Of a stretch of DNA of 64,000 nucleotides, positions 59,647 to 64,000 are shown piece after piece. The first letter of the stretch is position 1, and every line of letters begins with the position of its first letter. The notes under the pieces are model-generated. The model saw only the letters and a program-made list of their open reading frames with translations, searched no databases and was not told where the DNA came from. The position numbers and the translations under genes are program-made. The DNA is from Kosakonia sp. SMBL-WEM22. Lineage in GTDB: Bacteria > Pseudomonadota > Gammaproteobacteria > Enterobacterales > Enterobacteriaceae. The DNA is taken from positions 3,968,001-4,032,000 of the forward strand of contig NZ_CP051488.1 in NCBI RefSeq assembly GCF_014490785.1, in the 5' to 3' direction.

Positions 59647-62600
59647 GGCGTCATCTCCGGTACTTCACCTGCAAACAGGGTATCCATGCGGGCGATCAGG
59701 GCGGCATCCGGGCGGGTGGTGAAAATCCCCTGCTCCGGTTGCTGCGCCTCCACGCCGCGTAAAAAGAGGTAGATCACACCGCCGAAATGGCGCTCATAGT
59801 CGTAATCGCCGATGCGGTGGCGTAAATAGCGGTGCAGCGCCAGGGTATAGAGCTGGTACTGCAGATCGTAGCGATGGGACTGCATGGCTACCGCCATCGC
59901 CTCTTGCGTATAGGCCTGCGCGTTGTCGCCCAGCCAGTTGGATTTGTAATCGAGCAGGTAGTAGCGCCCCTGATGGCGAAACACCAGGTCGATAAAGCCC
60001 TTCAGCATCCCCCGCACGTCGCGGAAATCGAGCGGCGCACAGCCAGCCGACAGCGGATCGTAGCGGCGAATCAGCCCGTCGAGCGCCTCGGCGCTCAGCG
60101 TGGCGCTGATGGGCAGGTAAAACTCCATCTCGACCTGTTTATCGTTGGCCGTCAGTTGGCTAAGAGAGACGCCGGCTGCGGTGAGCGGCGCGTGCAGCAC
60201 CGTCTCCAGCCAGCTGCTCAGCACCGGCTGCCAGTGCTCCTCATACCCTGCCACCAGCAGCTTTTCCGCCACCCACTCCGGCGAGACAGGATGGGTAAAG
60301 TCGAGATCTTCAAACAGGCTGTGCAAGAAAGTGCCCGGTGCCGCGCCGCGCGGAAACTCGTGCGGCGTCAGCATCGGCTGGGTTTGCACCTCGCGCTCGC
60401 CTGCGGCGTCGATATCCAGACGCGGGAGCAGATCCTGGGCAAGGCCATGCCCGCGCTGTTGCAGGCCGGAGTAACTGGTCACCCGCCAGTCATCGGCGAC
60501 CCGGCGCATCACTTCGCGTACGCTGAGCGCAGGCGGCTGCGGCTGTGGGAGTTCCCAGCGATCTGTATCCGGCGTGGGCGGCGTCGCCAGCACAATCTCT
60601 TCATTGCAGATCTCAGCCAGCGCCTGACGCAGCCCGGCGGCATCCAGCGCTTCACCTTTCTGAATCAGCCGACCCAATGCGCTGAGGTGGAAATCAGTGG
60701 GCCCGCTCTTCTCGCCACGGCGGCGAAACAGCGGCGCAATGCCGAGGCTGCAGTGCCACACTGAACGGGTCAGTGCCACATAGAGCAGGCGTAAATCCTC
60801 CGCCAGCCGCTCGGCTTCAGCCAGCTCAATGCTCTCTTCAGCATGGCTGAGATCAAGCACCGCGTTAAACGAGGCGCGATCGTGGTAAAACCCCTGGTCC
60901 TGCACGCGGAAGTTGGCGATAAACGGCAGCCAGACCAGCGGGTACTCAAGGCCTTTCGATTTGTGGATGGTGACAATCTGCACCAGGTGCTTATCGCTCT
61001 CCAGACGCATCTGCTCGCTGGCAGCGCTGGTGTTCGGCTCGGCGATATGCTGCGTCAGCCAGCGAGTAAGTGCATGCTCACTTTCGAGCTGCGTGCCCGC
61101 CTCCTGTAACAGCTCGCTGATATGCAAAATATCCGTTAAACGCCGCTCTCCGCCGGGCGTGGCGAGCAGGTTTTCCGCCACGTTACGCGCACTCATCAGC
61201 GTGCGCAGCATCGCCATCACGCCGCGTTTTTGCCACAGCTCGCGGTAGCGGGAGAACTCCTCAACCACCCGATCCCAGGCATCTTCATCCAGATTGAGCG
61301 CGTCGATATCCCGCGCCGTCAGCCCGAGCATCGAGGTTGCCAGCGCGCTGCGCAGCGTATTTTCACGCTCTGGTGTTAGCACCGCATGCAGCAGCCACAG
61401 CAGCTCCTGCGCTTCCGGTGTTTCAAACACGCTGTCGCGGTTGGAGAGGTAGACAGAAGGAATGCCGAGCAACGTCAGCGCATCGCGGATAAGCGACGCC
61501 TCATGGCGGCTGCGCACCAGCACGGTAATATCCGACGCTTTCACCGGCCGCGCTTTATCCCCTTCATAGAGCAGCGCGTCCCCTTTCTGCCCGGCGCTGA
61601 GCCAGTCACGGATCTGCATCGCGCAGAGTTGGGCCATAAAGCTCTGGTAATCACCGACGCCGACGCCTTCGCCCTCCATCAGCCACAGCTTCATCGACGG
61701 CTGAGTTTCCCCCTTCAGCGCAAAGCGCAGCCCGCTGTTTCGCGCAGCGGCTTTCACCGGCAGGAAAGGAATTTGGCGGAACATAAACGCGTCGTCCATC
61801 TGGCTAAAGAGCCGGTTGACGCTGGCGATCATCCCCGGCGACGAGCGCCAGTTGGTATCGAGGGTATAGCGGGCGCTCACTTCGTCGCGCGCTTTCATAT
61901 AGGTGAAGATATCTGCGCCGCGAAAAGCGTAGATCGCCTGTTTGGGATCGCCAATCAGCAGCAGGCCACACTCGGGCTGATTCAGCCAGATACGGCTAAA
62001 GATGCGGTACTGCTGAGGGTCGGTGTCCTGAAACTCATCGATCATCGCCACCGGAAAACGGGTGCGAATAGCCGCAGCCAGCGCTTCACCATTGGGGCTT
62101 TGCAGCGCGTGATCGAGCCGACTGAGCATATCGTCAAATCCGAGCTCACCGCGGCGACGCTTCTCTTTTGCTACCGCGTCGCGGATTTCGCGCATCGCGC
62201 GGGTCAGCACCAGATCGCTCAGAGTCAGGGGCTGTGCCAGCAGTGTTTCGATGGCAACAAACAGCGGATGCTCCGGCACCACGCCACCCGCTTTGGTGCG
62301 CTGGGCGAGAAACGCCTGTGAGAACTTCTCCAGCGCGTCCGGCAGCAGATAGGTGCTGGTCTCCTCCTGCGCCCAGGCGGAGATCTTCTCAATCCATTTT
62401 CCCTGGTTGCCGCGGTTGAACTTGCGCCGGTCAATGCCAGAATTTTCCAGCAGCTGCTCGAGTTCACTGACGCAGTCGAGCCAGTGACGCTTCACTGCAT
62501 TAATCTGCGAGACAATCTGCGCATGGCGCGAAGCGAGGGTCTCATCCTCCGGCGGCGGCGATTTGATCTGCGGGGCTTCACCCTGCAAATAGCGGTCGAT

Positions 62601-63191
62601 GGACCGGAGAAGATCCTGCGGCCCCTTCCATAAATCGTGGATCGCCTGCGCAATGTCACGCGGCAGCGGGTAGCAGTGGCGACGCCAGAAGTCGGCGCAG
62701 GCCTGATAGCGCAGCAGGGTTTCATCTTCCAGCAGTTTCAGTTCAAACAGCATGCCCGATTCAAAGGCATTGAGGCTGAGCATGCGCTGGCAGAAACCGT
62801 GAATGGTAAAGACAGCGGCTTCATCCATCTGCCGCTCCGCCAGCATCAGCCAGTGGGCGGCCTGCTGTTGATCCTCAATCTCTGCCAGCAGGCTGGCATA
62901 GAGTGGATTGTCGCTGCTTTCACGCAGGCAGGCGATACGTAGCTCATGGATGTTGTTGCGAATGCGCCCGCGCAGCTCTTCCGTCGCCGCTTCGGTGAAG
63001 GTGACCACCAGCAGCTCTTCGACGTTGAGCGGGCGGGGAAAGGCGGCATTGCCGCCAAGCCCGAGTAACAGCCGCAGATAGAGCGCGGCGATAGTGAAGG
63101 TTTTACCGGTGCCCGCCGAGGCTTCAATCAGACGCTCGCCAGTAAGCGGCAGGCGCAGGGGATTAAGGGTCTCAGCGGTCGTTTCACTCAT
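59643..63191 (-). CDS. recB: RecB, RecBCD exonuclease V beta subunit (3'-5' helicase/nuclease)
   Basis: This 1182-residue UvrD-type helicase has the Walker A IEASAGTGKTFTIAALYLRL near residue 25, motif II MIDEFQDTDPQQYRIF and motif V/VI IVTIHKSKGLEYPLVWLPF. The C-terminal nuclease domain has the Asp-Tyr-Lys motif LLDYKSNWLG near residue 1085. It unwinds from double-strand ends and cuts at Chi. It overlaps recD by four and ptrA by eight bases. Confidence 0.97.
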   Translation of the reverse strand: MSETTAETLNPLRLPLTGERLIEASAGTGKTFTIAALYLRLLLGLGGNAAFPRPLNVEELLVVTFTEAATEELRGRIRNNIHELRIACLRESSDNPLYASLLAEIEDQQQAAHWLMLAERQMDEAAVFTIHGFCQRMLSLNAFESGMLFELKLLEDETLLRYQACADFWRRHCYPLPRDIAQAIHDLWKGPQDLLRSIDRYLQGEAPQIKSPPPEDETLASRHAQIVSQINAVKRHWLDCVSELEQLLENSGIDRRKFNRGNQGKWIEKISAWAQEETSTYLLPDALEKFSQAFLAQRTKAGGVVPEHPLFVAIETLLAQPLTLSDLVLTRAMREIRDAVAKEKRRRGELGFDDMLSRLDHALQSPNGEALAAAIRTRFPVAMIDEFQDTDPQQYRIFSRIWLNQPECGLLLIGDPKQAIYAFRGADIFTYMKARDEVSARYTLDTNWRSSPGMIASVNRLFSQMDDAFMFRQIPFLPVKAAARNSGLRFALKGETQPSMKLWLMEGEGVGVGDYQSFMAQLCAMQIRDWLSAGQKGDALLYEGDKARPVKASDITVLVRSRHEASLIRDALTLLGIPSVYLSNRDSVFETPEAQELLWLLHAVLTPERENTLRSALATSMLGLTARDIDALNLDEDAWDRVVEEFSRYRELWQKRGVMAMLRTLMSARNVAENLLATPGGERRLTDILHISELLQEAGTQLESEHALTRWLTQHIAEPNTSAASEQMRLESDKHLVQIVTIHKSKGLEYPLVWLPFIANFRVQDQGFYHDRASFNAVLDLSHAEESIELAEAERLAEDLRLLYVALTRSVWHCSLGIAPLFRRRGEKSGPTDFHLSALGRLIQKGEALDAAGLRQALAEICNEEIVLATPPTPDTDRWELPQPQPPALSVREVMRRVADDWRVTSYSGLQQRGHGLAQDLLPRLDIDAAGEREVQTQPMLTPHEFPRGAAPGTFLHSLFEDLDFTHPVSPEWVAEKLLVAGYEEHWQPVLSSWLETVLHAPLTAAGVSLSQLTANDKQVEMEFYLPISATLSAEALDGLIRRYDPLSAGCAPLDFRDVRGMLKGFIDLVFRHQGRYYLLDYKSNWLGDNAQAYTQEAMAVAMQSHRYDLQYQLYTLALHRYLRHRIGDYDYERHFGGVIYLFLRGVEAQQPEQGIFTTRPDAALIARMDTLFAGEVPEMTP

Positions 63192-64000
63192 TTTTCTCGC
63201 TCATCAAGGGTAAGGATTGCTGCAAAGCGCTGGCGTCCTTCCACACCTTCCAGCCCTCAGGGCGGGCGTAGTCGGCTTTTCCGCTCTGGCTTCCGGAGAT
63301 CTGTGACAGTATCGCCATACCTTGCGGCTCAACCACCGCCTGATGGAAGAAGTCCGCAAGTTTTTGCGGTGTCAGCGCTTTTATTTGGGCCACTACTTTA
63401 TCACGTGAATCGAAGCGCATATTGCCGCGATCGAAATCTTTGCTCAATTTGGAAGCCTCCTCGCCTAATGTCTGCGGCGCTTGAAGCATTTGCGCGATGA
63501 CACCCTGCTGGATCTGCGCGAACTCCTCCGGCTTCATCGCGCGCAGGCGCGCTTCAGCGGTCGGAAAGAAGGCTTTATAGCGCTCCCAGAGCCAGGCGGG
63601 CTGCTTTTCATTGCTCTGCAACAGGAAACCCATTCCCCACTGGCGGCCAACATTCATGGGGAAAGCAAAGACGGCATAACCGAGCTGCTCTTCAGTACGC
63701 AGCTGGTTGTAGAACCACGGCTGCACTATCTGCCCGAGCATCGCACTGTACGCCGAGCTGCTGTACTCATCAAAACCGGTCGGCACAAAGACAGCGGCCA
63801 GCGCGGAATCGGTGCTGTTGCCCGCTTTCTCAAACATGGCGTTCTGCTTTTTATCCACCAGCACGTCTTTATTGCGACACCACTCGTTACCGCTGGTGCC
63901 AAGCTGTTTTTGCACGTTGTGGGCCAGATCTTTCGCCTGCTGTTCGCTCAGGTTGCCCACCACCAGGAACTCCGGGCGCGCATTGTGCTTCAGCGCATCG
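63184..64000 (-). CDS. ptrA: PtrA, protease III (pitrilysin), C-terminal part
   Basis: About 270 C-terminal codons are seen; the gene continues past the right edge. The visible part begins DALKHNARPEFLVVGNLSEQ and includes YSAMLGQIVQPWFYNQLRTE, then QLGYAVFAFPMNVGRQWGMG, the substrate-binding C-terminal half of M16 proteases. The catalytic HxxEH lies outside. The periplasmic enzyme cuts small peptides. Its stop overlaps the recB start by eight bases, as in E. coli. Confidence 0.95.
   Translation of the reverse strand, partial: DALKHNARPEFLVVGNLSEQQAKDLAHNVQKQLGTSGNEWCRNKDVLVDKKQNAMFEKAGNSTDSALAAVFVPTGFDEYSSSAYSAMLGQIVQPWFYNQLRTEEQLGYAVFAFPMNVGRQWGMGFLLQSNEKQPAWLWERYKAFFPTAEARLRAMKPEEFAQIQQGVIAQMLQAPQTLGEEASKLSKDFDRGNMRFDSRDKVVAQIKALTPQKLADFFHQAVVEPQGMAILSQISGSQSGKADYARPEGWKVWKDASALQQSLPLMSEKNE

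Overview
The window comes from a chromosome of the order Enterobacterales, close to Kosakonia, Enterobacter and Klebsiella. The backbone order (fhlA, ygbA, mutS, rpoS, nlpD, pcm, surE, truD, ispF, ispD, ftsB, ygbE, cysCND, iap, rlmM, ygdD, gcvA/gcvB, ygdI, csdAE, tcdA, mltA, initiator tRNAs, amiC, argA, recD, recB, ptrA) is that of Escherichia coli, with near-identical protein lengths. The species itself cannot be fixed from the sequence.

Bases 1-29700 are the fhlA-mutS interval. In E. coli it holds little more than ygbA; in Salmonella the same interval carries SPI-1. Here it holds about 28 kb of accessory genes. First come a REP-bounded inverted-repeat element and ygbA with an NsrR site. They are followed by a TetR/flavodoxin-fold oxidoreductase pair, then a chitobiose operon (chbB, chbC, chbR, chbF, chbG) that lacks chbA and faces a sugar porin. 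Next are a two-gene membrane operon of unknown role, a ProP-type osmolyte transporter, a CPA1 antiporter, a DUF1349 protein, a soluble FIST-MCP chemoreceptor, and a MetJ-controlled S-methylmethionine salvage operon (mmuPM).

Bases about 20.9-29.7 kb are visibly richer in A+T and look like a decayed island. It holds small immunity-like genes without toxins, a duplicated and broken gene fragment, a short toxin-tail-like ORF overlapping an immunity-like gene, and two compact pairs that look like secreted cell-wall effectors with periplasmic immunity proteins (BPSL0067-like/STY0301-like and DUF5675-like/SH3-like). IS remnants and a broken tyrosine integrase lie against mutS. The two effector-immunity pairs are the best candidates for something little described.

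Bases 29.7-64 kb are core genome. A LysR/MFS/SnoaL-like cassette separates mutS from rpoS. The nlpD-rpoS region, isoprenoid (ispDF), RNA modification (truD, rlmM, tcdA), division (ftsB, nlpD, amiC) and sulfate activation genes (cysDNC, here joined by a second siroheme synthase) follow. The sRNA gcvB sits divergently from gcvA. Two tandem initiator tRNA genes differ by a compensated base pair. argA has a classical double ARG box. The recBCD-associated genes recD, recB and the 3' part of ptrA close the window. No CRISPR array and no rRNA were seen; in E. coli a CRISPR-cas locus lies beside iap, and here that spot holds only a hairpin.
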